A stretch of DNA of 64,000 bases from Agrobacterium cucumeris (GCF_030036535.1 NZ_CP080388.1:1302001-1366000); one strand, 5' to 3'; shown: positions 15,931-25,795, counted from the stretch's first letter. Numbers and translations: made by a program. Notes: generated from the letters alone by a model not told the origin.

Positions 15931-17912
15931 TGCCGACGCGACGCACCTTTCTCGGCGCGGCATCGAGCCTTGCCTTTCCGCATCTCTTTTCACCGGCCAA
16001 GGCCGCTGATTCCATTCAGACCGGAGCTTATTCCATGTATCCCGACACCATTCTTCACAATGGCCGCCTGACGACGCTTGACCGCGGCAATCCGAATGCA
16101 ACGGCAGTTGCCATCAGGGATGGTCTGTTTGTTGAAGTGGGAACCGATGCCGATGTCATGGCGCTCGCCGGGCCGGAGACGAAAGTCATCGATCTGAAGG
16201 GTAAACGTGTGCTGCCCGGCCTGATCGACAATCACACTCACGTCGTTCGCGGCGGCTTGAACTTCAACATGGAACTGCGCTGGGATGGTGTGCGCTCGCT
16301 GGCGGACGCCATGGACATGCTGAAACGTCAGGTGGCGATCACGCCCGCCCCGCAATGGGTGCGCGTCGTTGGCGGCTTCACCGAGCATCAATTCGTCGAA
16401 AAACGCCTGCCGACCATTGAGGAAATCAATGCGGTGGCTCCAGATACGCCGGTCTTCCTGCTGCATCTCTATGATCGGGCGCTGCTGAATGGTGCTGCGT
16501 TGCGCGCGGTTGGTTATACGCGGGATACGCCGAACCCGCCCGGCGGCGAGATCACTCGCGATGCGAACGGCAATCCCACGGGCATGCTGCTCGCCAAGCC
16601 GAATGCCGGCATCCTCTATTCGACACTCGCCAAGGGACCGAAGCTGCCGCTCGATTATCAGGTCAACTCCACCCGTCATTTCATGCGTGAACTGAACCGG
16701 CTGGGTGTGACCGGCGTGATCGATGCGGGTGGCGGTTTCCAGAATTATCCCGATGACTATGAGGTCATCCAGAAGCTTTCCGACGAAGGCCAGATGACCG
16801 TGCGTCTTGCCTACAACCTCTTCACGCAGAAACCCAAGCAGGAAAAGGAGGATTTCCTCAACTGGACCTCTTCGGTCAAATACAAGCAGGGCAATGACTA
16901 TTTCCGGCACAATGGTGCAGGTGAGATGCTGGTCTTTTCCGCTGCCGATTTCGAGGATTTCCGCCAGCCACGACCGGACATGCCGCCGGAAATGGAAGGC
17001 GAACTGGAAGACGTCGTCCGAATTCTTGCGGAGAACCGCTGGCCCTGGCGTCTGCACGCCACCTATGACGAGACGATCTCGCGGGCTCTGGATGTCTTCG
17101 AAAAGGTCAACCGGGATATTCCGCTCGAGGGCCTGAACTGGTTCTTCGACCATGCCGAAACCATCTCGGACCGCTCCATCGACCGCATCGCAGCGCTTGG
17201 TGGTGGCATCGCCACCCAGCACCGCATGGCCTATCAGGGCGAATATTTCGTCGAACGGTATGGACAGGGAGTTGCCGAGGCGACGCCACCGATCCGGAAA
17301 ATACTCGACAAGGGCGTCAATGTCTCTGCCGGTACCGATGCCACCCGCGTCGCCTCGTACAATCCGTGGGTTTCCCTTTCGTGGATGGTAACCGGCAAGA
17401 CCGTCGGCGGCATGCAGCTCTATCCACGCGCCAATTGCCTCGATCGCGAAACGGCACTGCGCATGTGGACCGAAAAAGTCACATGGTTCTCGAACGAGGA
17501 GGGCAAAAAGGGCCGCATCGAAAAAGGCCAGTTCGCCGATCTGGTGGTGCCGGACAAGGATTATTTCGCCTGTGCCGAGGATGAAATTTCCTTCCTCACC
17601 TCCGAGCTGACCATGGTTGGCGGCAAGATCGTCTATGGTGCCGGTGATTTCAGGGCACTCGATGAGAACGACGTGCCTCCCGCCATGCCCGACTGGTCGC
17701 CGGTTCGTGCTTTCGGGGGTTATGCCGCCTGGGGTGAGCCGCAAGGGGCTGGAAAGAACTCGTTGCGACGGGCGGCAATCACGTCCTGCGGCTGCGCCAG
17801 CGATTGCGGTGTGCATGGCCACGACCATGCCGGAGCCTGGACATCGAAGCTGCCCATCGCCGATCTGAAGGGCTTTTTCGGAGCGCTTGGCTGCTCGTGC
17901 TGGGCGGTTTAA
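15930..17912 (+). CDS. Tat-exported amidohydrolase, YtcJ-like
   Basis: Metal-dependent hydrolase of 660 aa. A twin-arginine signal is visible at TRRTFLGAASS (residues 3-13), ending about SPAKA. The amidohydrolase-3 domain starts TILHNGRLTTLD and holds the metal motif DNHTHVVRGG (about residue 105), an internal GVIDAGGG, the RLHATYDETISRA segment and FFDHAETIS. The last 60 residues form a Cys/His-rich tail with CGCASDCG, HGHDH and CSC, unusual for the family and perhaps metal-binding. The substrate is not known; the cluster suggests an aromatic-derived or formamide-type compound. Translationally coupled to XapX. Confidence 0.82.
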   Translation: MPTRRTFLGAASSLAFPHLFSPAKAADSIQTGAYSMYPDTILHNGRLTTLDRGNPNATAVAIRDGLFVEVGTDADVMALAGPETKVIDLKGKRVLPGLIDNHTHVVRGGLNFNMELRWDGVRSLADAMDMLKRQVAITPAPQWVRVVGGFTEHQFVEKRLPTIEEINAVAPDTPVFLLHLYDRALLNGAALRAVGYTRDTPNPPGGEITRDANGNPTGMLLAKPNAGILYSTLAKGPKLPLDYQVNSTRHFMRELNRLGVTGVIDAGGGFQNYPDDYEVIQKLSDEGQMTVRLAYNLFTQKPKQEKEDFLNWTSSVKYKQGNDYFRHNGAGEMLVFSAADFEDFRQPRPDMPPEMEGELEDVVRILAENRWPWRLHATYDETISRALDVFEKVNRDIPLEGLNWFFDHAETISDRSIDRIAALGGGIATQHRMAYQGEYFVERYGQGVAEATPPIRKILDKGVNVSAGTDATRVASYNPWVSLSWMVTGKTVGGMQLYPRANCLDRETALRMWTEKVTWFSNEEGKKGRIEKGQFADLVVPDKDYFACAEDEISFLTSELTMVGGKIVYGAGDFRALDENDVPPAMPDWSPVRAFGGYAAWGEPQGAGKNSLRRAAITSCGCASDCGVHGHDHAGAWTSKLPIADLKGFFGALGCSCWAV

Positions 17913-18133
17913 GCCCGACCCGCTGAATGCCAGATCGACCATGCGGGCAGCGGATTGTCGCTGCCCGCATCCGACGCGAAGGAAGCCCTCTCAGGCGGGC
18001 TAATGTTGCGAAATATGCAATTATATCGAAACTATTGATGCAATTGTTGGCGATAATTGTTTCAGCCAATATCGCTCCATCAGATGAACGCAGTGCCGGT
18101 CGAACCGAACGGCCAAGATCGCAGGAGCAGACA

Positions 18134-18574
18134 ATGACCGAACCATCTTCAACACTTCGCCCTCACGGGCTTCTTACGGGCGTTGTTGCCTCGCCTGTCA
18201 CACGAATCCTTGCGCTTCTGGCGCTTTGCTCGGCCTATATTCAGGGGCCGCTGACCAAGATTTTCGACTTTCCCGGTGCGATTGCCGAGATGAACCATTT
18301 TGGGCTTCATCCCGCTGCGGTCTTTGCCGTTGTCGTCATTGTGTTCGAGCTTACCGCCTCGGCCATGGTGGTTTCCGGCTTTCTGCGCTGGGCAGGCGCT
18401 CTGGCGCTTGCGGGCTTCACGCTTCTGGCCACCTTCATTGCTCTTCGGTTCTGGGAAATGGCACCCGGCATGGACCGCATGATGGCAACCAACGCCTTCT
18501 TTGAACATCTGGGTCTGGCTGGCGCCTTTGTTATCGTCGCCGCAATCGATCTCACGAAAGGAACAGGCAAATGA
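18134..18574 (+). CDS. DoxX family membrane protein
   Basis: Integral membrane protein of 146 aa with four predicted helices (ILALLALCSAYIQGPLTKI, HPAAVFAVVVIVFELTASAMVV, ALALAGFTLLATFIAL, LAGAFVIVAAIDL). The PLTKIFDFPGAIAEM segment is typical of DoxX proteins, which are linked to quinone or thiosulfate redox and oxidative stress. GGAG lies before the ATG at 18134. The stop overlaps the MFS start as ATGA, so the two are co-translated. Confidence 0.83.
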   Translation: MTEPSSTLRPHGLLTGVVASPVTRILALLALCSAYIQGPLTKIFDFPGAIAEMNHFGLHPAAVFAVVVIVFELTASAMVVSGFLRWAGALALAGFTLLATFIALRFWEMAPGMDRMMATNAFFEHLGLAGAFVIVAAIDLTKGTGK

Positions 18575-20169
18575 ATGCCGCAAAATCCTCAACGAGCAGC
18601 TTTGCTCCGCTTGCGCAGCCGGTTTTTGCCGTCCTCTGGGCCGCAACCGTGCTCGGCAATACCGGCAGTTTCATGCGCGATGTCGCCAGTTCGTGGCTTA
18701 TGACCGATCTTTCGGCCTCGCCGGCGGCAGTCGCCATGGTCCAGGCGGCGGGAACCCTACCGATCTTTCTGCTGGCGATCCCGGCCGGCGTGTTGACGGA
18801 TATTCTCGACCGTCGCAAATTTTTGATTGCGGTCCAGCTGCTCCTGGCCTCTGTCAGCCTCACCCTCATGGTTCTCGCCCATACTGGATTGTTGTCCGTC
18901 AGCGCCCTGATCGGCCTTACCTTCCTTGGCGGTATCGGTGCGGCGCTGATGGGACCGACCTGGCAGGCCATCGTGCCGGAACTGGTGAAACGCGAGGATA
19001 TCAAAAGCGCTGTCGCGCTCAATTCGCTGGGCATCAATATTGCCCGTTCCATCGGTCCTGCGGTCGGCGGCATATTGCTTGCTGCCTTCGGTGCGGCCGT
19101 TACTTACGGTGCAGATGTCGCCAGCTACTTTATCGTCATCGCGGCGCTCCTGTGGTGGCCGCGGGCGAAGAACGCCAATGATGTGCTGGCGGAAGGTTTC
19201 TTCGGCGCATTCCGGGCCGGCCTTCGTTACACGCGCGCCAGCCGGCCGCTGCATGTCGTCCTGCTGCGGGCTGCAATCTTCTTTGCATTCGCCAGTGCCG
19301 TCTGGGCGCTTCTGCCACTGGTCGCACGGCAATTGCTCGGCGGAGATGCCAGCTTTTATGGCATTCTGCTCGGCGCGGTCGGTGCCGGCGCCATTGGCGG
19401 CGCCCTGATCATGCCGAAACTGCGCGCCCGTTTTGATGCCGACGCCCTGCTTCTGGGGGCTGCTGTCATTACCGCGCTTGTCATGGCCGGTCTGTCGTTT
19501 GCTCCGCCCAAGTGGCTGGCCATCGTCATCCTGCTGTTTCTCGGTGGTGCCTGGATCACGGCACTGACGACGTTGAATGGCGCGGCCCAGGCCATTCTGC
19601 CGAACTGGGTGCGTGGCCGTGGGCTGGCGATCTATCTTACCGTCTTCAACGGCGCGATGACGGCAGGCAGCATCGGCTGGGGCGCTGTTGGCGAAGCGGC
19701 AGGCGTGCCCGGAACGTTGCTGATCGGCTCTGCCGGTCTGTTTATCGCCGGTCTTGTCATGCATCGCCTGAAATTGCCTGCTGGCGATGCCGATATGGTA
19801 CCGTCCAATCATTGGCCGGAACCGCTGGTTGCCGAGCCGGTGGCCCATGACCGCGGCCCGGTGCTGATTCTGATCGAATACAACGTCGAAAAGCATCATC
19901 GCAGCGCGTTCCTGCATGCGCTTGACGAGCTTTCCCAGGAACGCCGGCGTGATGGTGCCTATGGCTGGGGTGTCACCGAGGACTCCGCCGATCCGCAGAA
20001 GATCGTTGAATGGTTCATGGTGGAATCCTGGGCGGAACATCTGCGCCAGCACAAACGGGTCTCCAACGCCGACGCGGATCTACAGGGCAAGGTGCTTGCC
20101 TATCACTCGGGGCTGGAAAGACCAGTCGTGCGGCACTTCCTGACGATCAATCGTCCGGGAAGAGCATGA
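18571..20169 (+). CDS. MFS transporter with C-terminal antibiotic-monooxygenase-like domain
   Basis: Protein of 532 aa. Residues about 10-410 form a 12-helix major-facilitator exporter of the MFS_3/EntS type (GVLTDILDRRKFLIAVQ in the loop after helix 2; RSIGPAVGGILL). Residues about 425-530 form a soluble ferredoxin-like domain (VLILIEYNVEKHHRSAFLHAL and WFMVESWAEHLRQHKRV) resembling antibiotic-biosynthesis monooxygenase (ABM) folds. Such fused exporters are known but the substrate is not. It closes the LysR-controlled cluster and is followed by a strong terminator. Confidence 0.82.
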   Translation: MNAAKSSTSSFAPLAQPVFAVLWAATVLGNTGSFMRDVASSWLMTDLSASPAAVAMVQAAGTLPIFLLAIPAGVLTDILDRRKFLIAVQLLLASVSLTLMVLAHTGLLSVSALIGLTFLGGIGAALMGPTWQAIVPELVKREDIKSAVALNSLGINIARSIGPAVGGILLAAFGAAVTYGADVASYFIVIAALLWWPRAKNANDVLAEGFFGAFRAGLRYTRASRPLHVVLLRAAIFFAFASAVWALLPLVARQLLGGDASFYGILLGAVGAGAIGGALIMPKLRARFDADALLLGAAVITALVMAGLSFAPPKWLAIVILLFLGGAWITALTTLNGAAQAILPNWVRGRGLAIYLTVFNGAMTAGSIGWGAVGEAAGVPGTLLIGSAGLFIAGLVMHRLKLPAGDADMVPSNHWPEPLVAEPVAHDRGPVLILIEYNVEKHHRSAFLHALDELSQERRRDGAYGWGVTEDSADPQKIVEWFMVESWAEHLRQHKRVSNADADLQGKVLAYHSGLERPVVRHFLTINRPGRA

Positions 20170-20176
20170 AGCAAGG

Positions 20177-20200
20177 AAAAGGGGCCGACTGGCCCCTTTT
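20177..20200. terminator. Rho-independent terminator between MFS gene and proC
   Basis: AAAAGGGGCC-GACT-GGCCCCTTTT stem followed by TTATT; the A/T arms let it act in both directions, fitting the convergent genes on each side. Confidence 0.88.
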
Positions 20201-20229
20201 TTATTGCTGAGCAAAGACAATCCGGCCGG

Positions 20230-21012
20230 TTATTTGGTGATCCGCTCCAGCACACGGCTCAATGCCTCTTTCAATGCGCGCGAACCGCCATTGCCGTCAA
20301 AATCCAGCAATACCTGTTCGTTGAGGCCGCCCTTGGTGGCGAATTCACGGCTGATATCAGTGAAATCAGTATCCTTGCCGGCCAGCACCGCCACCTCGGA
20401 AAGGCCGGCGAAGAGGGGAGCAAGATAGGCGCGGCCCTTTTCTTCCGGCAGGCCGTTTTCCGCCAGCCATTCCGTCGTATGTTGAAGGATACCGAAATAG
20501 GTGGCCATCAGGGCGCTTGCGGCGGCCAGCAGGTCGTATTCCGCCTTGGTCTCGCATTCAACCGCATTGCCGAGCACGTTGAAAATCGCTGCCGTATCCG
20601 TATCGGCAGGATAAACGGCGGTGACACCCTTGCGCCGCGCCACGAAGGGCAGGGGGATCGCCTGGGTGAGCCGCACATCCGCACCGATCCAGTCGAGAAG
20701 GGCTTGCCGGCTGGTGGCGGCAACCACGCTGATGACCTTCTGCCCCTCCCGGAACTGCAGGGGTCTGGTGACTTCTTCGGCGATCTGCGGGCGGATCGCC
20801 AGCACGACGGTATCGCAGCCGTCAACGATTGCCTGATTATCGTCGGCAACAGTCACCTGCGGGAAATCGGCGGCGAGCTTTGCGGAAATATCCGCGCTGC
20901 GCTGCGACACCATGACATGCGGCACGGCGACGGGCTTGCCAAGCAGGCCTCGCACCATCGCGTCGGTGATCGCTCCGGTTCCGATGAAACCGATTTTCTG
21001 GGGAAGGGACAT
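20230..21012 (-). CDS. proC: Pyrroline-5-carboxylate reductase
   Basis: NAD(P)H-dependent enzyme of 260 aa for the last step of proline synthesis. Rossmann motif GFIGTGAITDAMVRGLL (residues 6-22) and the C-terminal domain with LAAASALMATYFGILQ and the ATKGGLNEQVLLDF signature (the ProC TPGG-like loop, here TKGG). The ATG at 21012 has GGAG at correct spacing; longer open sequence upstream is not needed. The departure from the classic P5CR signature means a ProC-like paralogue with another imine substrate is possible. Confidence 0.8.
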   Translation of the reverse strand: MSLPQKIGFIGTGAITDAMVRGLLGKPVAVPHVMVSQRSADISAKLAADFPQVTVADDNQAIVDGCDTVVLAIRPQIAEEVTRPLQFREGQKVISVVAATSRQALLDWIGADVRLTQAIPLPFVARRKGVTAVYPADTDTAAIFNVLGNAVECETKAEYDLLAAASALMATYFGILQHTTEWLAENGLPEEKGRAYLAPLFAGLSEVAVLAGKDTDFTDISREFATKGGLNEQVLLDFDGNGGSRALKEALSRVLERITK

Positions 21013-21382
21013 GATGACTCCGCGGCTGCAATGGGGCCGGATCGGCCGTGTTTTACGCAGGACGGTAACGCGTGTCCTGAACTGAAGATGAGACATTGGG
21101 CCAGAAAACCGGTCTGCCGGCAATGTTAATTTTTCTTCCGGATCCGCCTGCCGGAAGTAAATGTGCTCCGCATGGGAATCTCGTCAGCAATCTGATTTTC
21201 CTTTTATTTTAGCAACTTATCGCGATCGATTTTGCACTTTGAAGCAGGACCGACATGAAGAGCCGGTGCCGGTCGGCCAAAATATTTCACTTGATATTTA
21301 CATTCGGAATGTATGTATATGGCACCGAAAGATCGGACGCTTGTGATGTGTCCGGCAGCTCGTTTGCATCAAAAGGTGAAAA
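21013..21382. other. Intergenic region before the RND efflux operon
   Basis: About 370 bases between proC and the pump operon. No gene is supported. It contains the AcrR-like dyad at 21299-21313 inside a longer 25-base element shared with 26493-26517. Confidence 0.6.
21299..21313. promoter_or_regulatory. Putative AcrR/TetR operator 1
   Basis: TACATTCGGAATGTA is a perfect 6-bp inverted repeat with a 3-base spacer; with the following TGTAT it closely resembles the E. coli AcrR operator half AATGTATGTA. It lies 70 bases before the pump adaptor gene. The surrounding 25 bases (21296-21320) match the element at 26493-26517 in 20 positions. Confidence 0.65.
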
Positions 21383-22537
21383 ATGGTCGAGAAAAGTCAG
21401 TGGCGGCGCGGGCAAACGGTGGCCCTTGCGTTGATCCTATCCTGTGTCCTCTATCCCGGAAGAGTGCTCTCGCAGCAACAACCCACCCCGTCGGTCACGG
21501 TTGAAACCGCCAAGGCGGCGGATTTCACGCTGACTGCGCGTTTGCCCGGACGTATCAAACCATCGACGATTTCAGAGGTACGGCCGCAGGTCTCCGGCAT
21601 CATCCGGGAACGACTGTTTGAGGAAGGCGCACGTGTCGAGGCCGGTCAGGTTCTCTACAAGATCGAGGATGAAACCTATGTTGCGGCGGTGGAGTCGGCC
21701 AAAGCCAACGTCGCCCAGGCGCAAGCCAGCTACGATTTCGCCCTCGTCGATGCGCGCCGTGCTGAGGAGACATTTGCCAATAATGTAAGCTCGGCGTCGA
21801 ACCGCGATAACAAGATTGCGGAGAGAAACAAGACGCAGGCCGCACTTCAGGTGGCGCGGGCACAGCTGACGACAGCGGAGATCGACCTCGAGAGAACAAC
21901 GATCCGCGCGCCAATCTCCGGCATCATCGGGTTTTCGGAAACGACCGCCGGTGCGCTTGTGGCTGCGCAGCAGACGACGGCTTTGACCACGATCCGCGCG
22001 CTCGACACGATCTATGTCGACGTAACCCAGTCGGTAAACGATCTGTTGCGGTGGAATGCCGACAAAAGGGTGGGGGGCAGCCAGTCCCAGTCCGTTGCAA
22101 CGATGATCCTTCCGAACGGCCAGACTTATCCGGTAAAGGGTGATCTGAAGGCGGCCGAACCCAGGGTCGAACCGACGACAGGCATGGTCACGCTTCGAAT
22201 CTCTTTCTCCAACCCGGATAACAGGCTTTTGCCGGGCCTCTATGTCGAGGTTGAACTGCCGCAGGCCGTTACCAAGGACGCGATCCTCGTTCCGCAAAGC
22301 GCCGTGATGCGCAATGCCAAAGGCGAGGCCTCCGTCTGGATCGTGGAGGGCGGCAAGATTGTTCCCCGTCCGGTAACCATCGTCACTGGTGCCGGCAATC
22401 GCTGGGTCACCAGCAGCGGCCTGAAACCGGGGGACCAGATCGTCATGTCCGGTTTCCAGAAGGTGGCACCCGGTGCTTCGGTGGAAATAGAGCAACAGCC
22501 AGCGGCCCAGCAGGCTGCCCGGGTCGGGAGTAACTGA
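21383..22537 (+). CDS. RND efflux periplasmic adaptor subunit (AcrA/MexA-like)
   Basis: Membrane-fusion protein of 384 aa that links the inner-membrane pump to an outer-membrane channel. N-terminal signal to about residue 33 (no lipobox), lipoyl/barrel-sandwich halves around ISEVRPQVSGIIRERLFEEGARVEAGQ split at residues 55-80 and TTIRAPISGIIGFSE (about 170), a coiled-coil hairpin between them, and a beta-barrel with TYPVKGDLKAAEPRVEPTTG. No tolC gene follows, so a channel encoded elsewhere is needed. The arrangement with a downstream tetR recalls the isoflavonoid-induced IfeAB pump of Agrobacterium, but identity is not proven. Confidence 0.9.
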   Translation: MVEKSQWRRGQTVALALILSCVLYPGRVLSQQQPTPSVTVETAKAADFTLTARLPGRIKPSTISEVRPQVSGIIRERLFEEGARVEAGQVLYKIEDETYVAAVESAKANVAQAQASYDFALVDARRAEETFANNVSSASNRDNKIAERNKTQAALQVARAQLTTAEIDLERTTIRAPISGIIGFSETTAGALVAAQQTTALTTIRALDTIYVDVTQSVNDLLRWNADKRVGGSQSQSVATMILPNGQTYPVKGDLKAAEPRVEPTTGMVTLRISFSNPDNRLLPGLYVEVELPQAVTKDAILVPQSAVMRNAKGEASVWIVEGGKIVPRPVTIVTGAGNRWVTSSGLKPGDQIVMSGFQKVAPGASVEIEQQPAAQQAARVGSN

Positions 22538-22540
22538 TCC

Positions 22541-25500
22541 ATGGCGCGGTTTTTCATAGACAGACCCATTTTCGCCTGGGTCATCGCGATCATAATCATG
22601 GGCCTCGGCGTCCTGTCGATCATGAGACTGCCGATCTCGCAATATCCCTCGATCGCCGGTCCATCCGTGGTCATCGGCGCGACCTATCCCGGCGCATCCG
22701 CCGAAACGGTCGCGGATACGGTGGTGCAGATCATCGAGAAGGAAATGACGGGCCTTGACGGGCTGCGTTACATCGACTCGTCGACGACCTCTACCGGTCG
22801 CGCCACCGTGACACTCACATTCAATCTCGGCACGGATCCCGACATCGCCCAGGTTCAGGTCCAGAACAAGCTGAGCCAGGCTGAAGCGAGCCTGCCTTCG
22901 GAAGTGACGCGTCAGGGCGTGACGGTTGAGAAATCGACAACCGGCTTCCTGATGGTGATCGCGCTGATCTCTGATGACGGAGCCCGAAGCGCCATCGATC
23001 TGGCCGATTATCTGAACTCCTACATGGTCGAACCGGTGTCGAGACTGAAGGGTGTCGGCAAGGTTGAAGTGTTCGGGTCGGAATATGCGATGCGGATCTG
23101 GCTCGATCCGCAGAAGCTGAAATATTACGGCCTCTCTCCCACCACCGTCATTAATGCGATCAGCGCCCAGAATGCGCAGATATCGGCCGGTTCCTTCGGC
23201 GCGATGCCGGCACCGGAAGGTCAGCAGCTCAATGCCACCGTCACCGCCCAGTCCCTCCTGAAGACGCCGCAGGATTTCGAGCGCATCGTGCTGCGTGCCG
23301 ATACCGATGGCGGGCTGGTGTTGCTGCGTGATGTGGCGCGGGCGGAACTCGGAACGGAAAACTACGAGATTTCCAGTTTCTACAACGGCAAGCCGTCGTC
23401 AGGCATGGCGATCCAGTTGGCATCCGGCGCCAATGCGCTTGAAACGGCGGAACTGGTGAAGGCCAAGATGGCCGATCTCGGCGCATTCCTTCCCGCCGGC
23501 GTGAGCTATGTCATTCCCTATGATACGACGCCGTTTGTCTCGCTTTCCATCGAGGCCGTCATTCACACGCTCATCGAAGCGATCGTGCTGGTCGTGTTCG
23601 TGATGCTGATCTTCCTGCATAATTTCCGCGCGACGCTGATCCCGACGCTGGCCGTGCCGGTGGTTCTGCTTGGAACCTTCGGCATCATGGCGGCGCTCGG
23701 ATTCTCGATCAACACGCTCACCATGCTGGCCATGGTTCTGGCGATCGGTCTGCTTGTCGATGATGCGATCGTGGTGGTGGAAAACGTCGAGCGCATCATG
23801 CGTGACGAGCACCTCGATCCCGTCGCGGCCACAAAAAAGTCGATGGGAGAAATCCAGGGGGCACTCGTGGGCATCGCCATGGTGGTTTCCGCCGTCTTCG
23901 TGCCCATGGCGTTTTTTGGCGGCGCAACGGGGGAAATGTACAAGCAGTTCTCTGTGACCATCGTTGCGGCCATGGCGCTCTCGGTGCTGGTTGCTCTCAT
24001 CTTCACACCGGCGCTCTGCGCGACGATGCTGAAGGCCCATGATCACAATGCCAAGCCGGGTCTTGCCAGCCGTTTCAGCAACTGGTTCGAGCGCAATTTC
24101 TCATGGCTGACGACGCGATACGGCAATATCGTCAGGGCTTCGGCGAAAAGGCCGGTCAGGATGTTCCTTGTCTACCTGCTTCTGGTGGGCGCCATGGTCT
24201 TCCTTTACCAGAAGACGCCAACCTCGTTCCTTCCCGATGAAGATCAGGGAACCCTGCTCACCATCATCCAGACACCGCCCGGTTCCACCGCGCAAAATAC
24301 CGAGGAGGTTCTGGGCAAGGTGGAGAAATACTACATGAATGCCGAAGCCAAGAACGTCGAGTCGGTCTTCTCGGTTCGTGGTTTTTCCTTCGCCGGTCAG
24401 GGGCAGAACATGGGCATGATGTTCGTCAAACTGAAGGACTGGGAAGAGCGCAAGGGTAAGGACAACTCCGCCCAGGCCATCGCCGCGCGCGCTTTCGGGC
24501 CCTTGATGGGCGGCATCAAGGAAGCGATCGTCGTTCCGCTGGTGCCGCCGGCGGTCACGGAACTCGGCAATTCCAACGGCTTTACCGCCTTCCTTCAGGC
24601 GCGTTCCGGCCAGAGCCATGAGCAGCTTCTGGAAGCGCGCAACATGCTGCTGGGTCTTGCGGCCCAAAGCCCGAAACTCATGGCTGTCCGGCCGAACGGC
24701 GTGGAGGATGCTTCTCAGTTCGAACTCAACATCGACTGGGGCAAGGCCGGCGCTGTTGGCCTCAGCGCTGCGGATGTCGGGTCGTTCCTGACCACCGTCT
24801 GGTCGAGTTCCTACGTGAACGACTTCCTTTACGAGGGACGCATGAAGCGCGTTTACGTGCAGGGCGAGCCCTTGGCACGCACCGGGCCGGAAGATCTTGC
24901 TCTCTGGCGGGTGCCGAATGCAAATGGCGATTTCGTCGATCTTTCGACCATCGCCAGCCAGAACTGGGTCTTCGGGCCTCAGCAGGTCAGCCGTTATGAC
25001 GCCCTGCCCGCCATGTCGATCGAAGGGTCGGCGGCTCCGGGCTTCTCCTCCGGTGAGGCGCTGGCGGAGATGGAGGCGCTTGCCGCGAAACTGCCGCCGG
25101 GCTTCAGCCTGCAATGGACGGGAATGTCGCTCGAGGAAAAGGATGCCGGTGCCGGCGCCTTACCTCTCTACGGGCTGGCATTGGCAACCATGTTCCTTTG
25201 CCTTGCGGCTCTTTATGAAAGCTGGACCATTCCCGTTGCGGTTCTGCTCGCCATGCCGGTCGGTATTCTCGGTGCGCTTCTGGGCGCATGGATCGGTGGG
25301 CAGTCGAACGGCGTCTATTTCCAGGTGGGTCTTCTGACCGTGGTCGGCCTGACGGGCAAGAACGGCATCATGATCGTCGAATTTGCGCGAGAGCGAATGG
25401 CGCAGCTGGGCGAAAGCGCATTCGAGGCGGTTTGCGAGGCGGCGAAACTTCGCTTCCGGCCGATCCTGATGACCTCGCTTGCCTTTGGCCTCGGTGTCAT

Positions 25501-25681
25501 TCCGCTGGTCATATCGACGGGTGCCGGCGCCGGCGCGCGCCAGGCTATCGGCTTTGCCACCTTCTTTGGAACGGTGACGGGGACTTTGCTGGCGATTGTT
25601 TTCGTGCCGGTCTTCTTCGTGCTGATATCGGGAATATTTAGCCGCAGAAGCGTAAAGGTGGCGGAGCCGAAAACCGCCTGA
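22541..25681 (+). CDS. RND efflux transporter, HAE1 family (AcrB/MexB-like)
   Basis: Proton-driven drug exporter of 1046 aa, the usual HAE1 length. Twelve helices and two large periplasmic loops; the proton-relay Asp pair is in GLLVDDAIVVVENVERI (about residues 403-420) and the relay Lys in GLTGKNGIMIVEFARER (about 940). The N-terminal FIDRPIFAWVIAIIIMGLG is the family start. It begins 3 bases after the adaptor stop. Substrates are likely hydrophobic compounds; plant flavonoids are possible by analogy only. Confidence 0.93.
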   Translation: MARFFIDRPIFAWVIAIIIMGLGVLSIMRLPISQYPSIAGPSVVIGATYPGASAETVADTVVQIIEKEMTGLDGLRYIDSSTTSTGRATVTLTFNLGTDPDIAQVQVQNKLSQAEASLPSEVTRQGVTVEKSTTGFLMVIALISDDGARSAIDLADYLNSYMVEPVSRLKGVGKVEVFGSEYAMRIWLDPQKLKYYGLSPTTVINAISAQNAQISAGSFGAMPAPEGQQLNATVTAQSLLKTPQDFERIVLRADTDGGLVLLRDVARAELGTENYEISSFYNGKPSSGMAIQLASGANALETAELVKAKMADLGAFLPAGVSYVIPYDTTPFVSLSIEAVIHTLIEAIVLVVFVMLIFLHNFRATLIPTLAVPVVLLGTFGIMAALGFSINTLTMLAMVLAIGLLVDDAIVVVENVERIMRDEHLDPVAATKKSMGEIQGALVGIAMVVSAVFVPMAFFGGATGEMYKQFSVTIVAAMALSVLVALIFTPALCATMLKAHDHNAKPGLASRFSNWFERNFSWLTTRYGNIVRASAKRPVRMFLVYLLLVGAMVFLYQKTPTSFLPDEDQGTLLTIIQTPPGSTAQNTEEVLGKVEKYYMNAEAKNVESVFSVRGFSFAGQGQNMGMMFVKLKDWEERKGKDNSAQAIAARAFGPLMGGIKEAIVVPLVPPAVTELGNSNGFTAFLQARSGQSHEQLLEARNMLLGLAAQSPKLMAVRPNGVEDASQFELNIDWGKAGAVGLSAADVGSFLTTVWSSSYVNDFLYEGRMKRVYVQGEPLARTGPEDLALWRVPNANGDFVDLSTIASQNWVFGPQQVSRYDALPAMSIEGSAAPGFSSGEALAEMEALAAKLPPGFSLQWTGMSLEEKDAGAGALPLYGLALATMFLCLAALYESWTIPVAVLLAMPVGILGALLGAWIGGQSNGVYFQVGLLTVVGLTGKNGIMIVEFARERMAQLGESAFEAVCEAAKLRFRPILMTSLAFGLGVIPLVISTGAGAGARQAIGFATFFGTVTGTLLAIVFVPVFFVLISGIFSRRSVKVAEPKTA

Positions 25682-25693
25682 GGTCGATGCATT

Positions 25694-25727
25694 GCCGTCT
25701 CGCCGTGATGAGTTGCGGCGGGACGGC
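25694..25727 (+). terminator. Hairpin after the RND pump gene
   Basis: GCCGTCTCGCCG pairs with CGGCGGGACGGC (12 bp, one G-T wobble), 12 bases after the stop and followed by a T-rich GGTTTGCTTTTG. Likely separates the pump from the tetR gene. Confidence 0.7.
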
Positions 25728-25795
25728 GGTTTGCTTTTGCCGGGCTGGTCCATGTAGAAAGCAACGGCGAAATTCAGTCATGGGAGTTTAGAGAC

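Noticed and set aside
15990..17942. 650-codon open frame on the minus strand opposite the amidohydrolase
   Set aside because: It is the antisense shadow of a gene with clear family motifs; the translation shows no domain.
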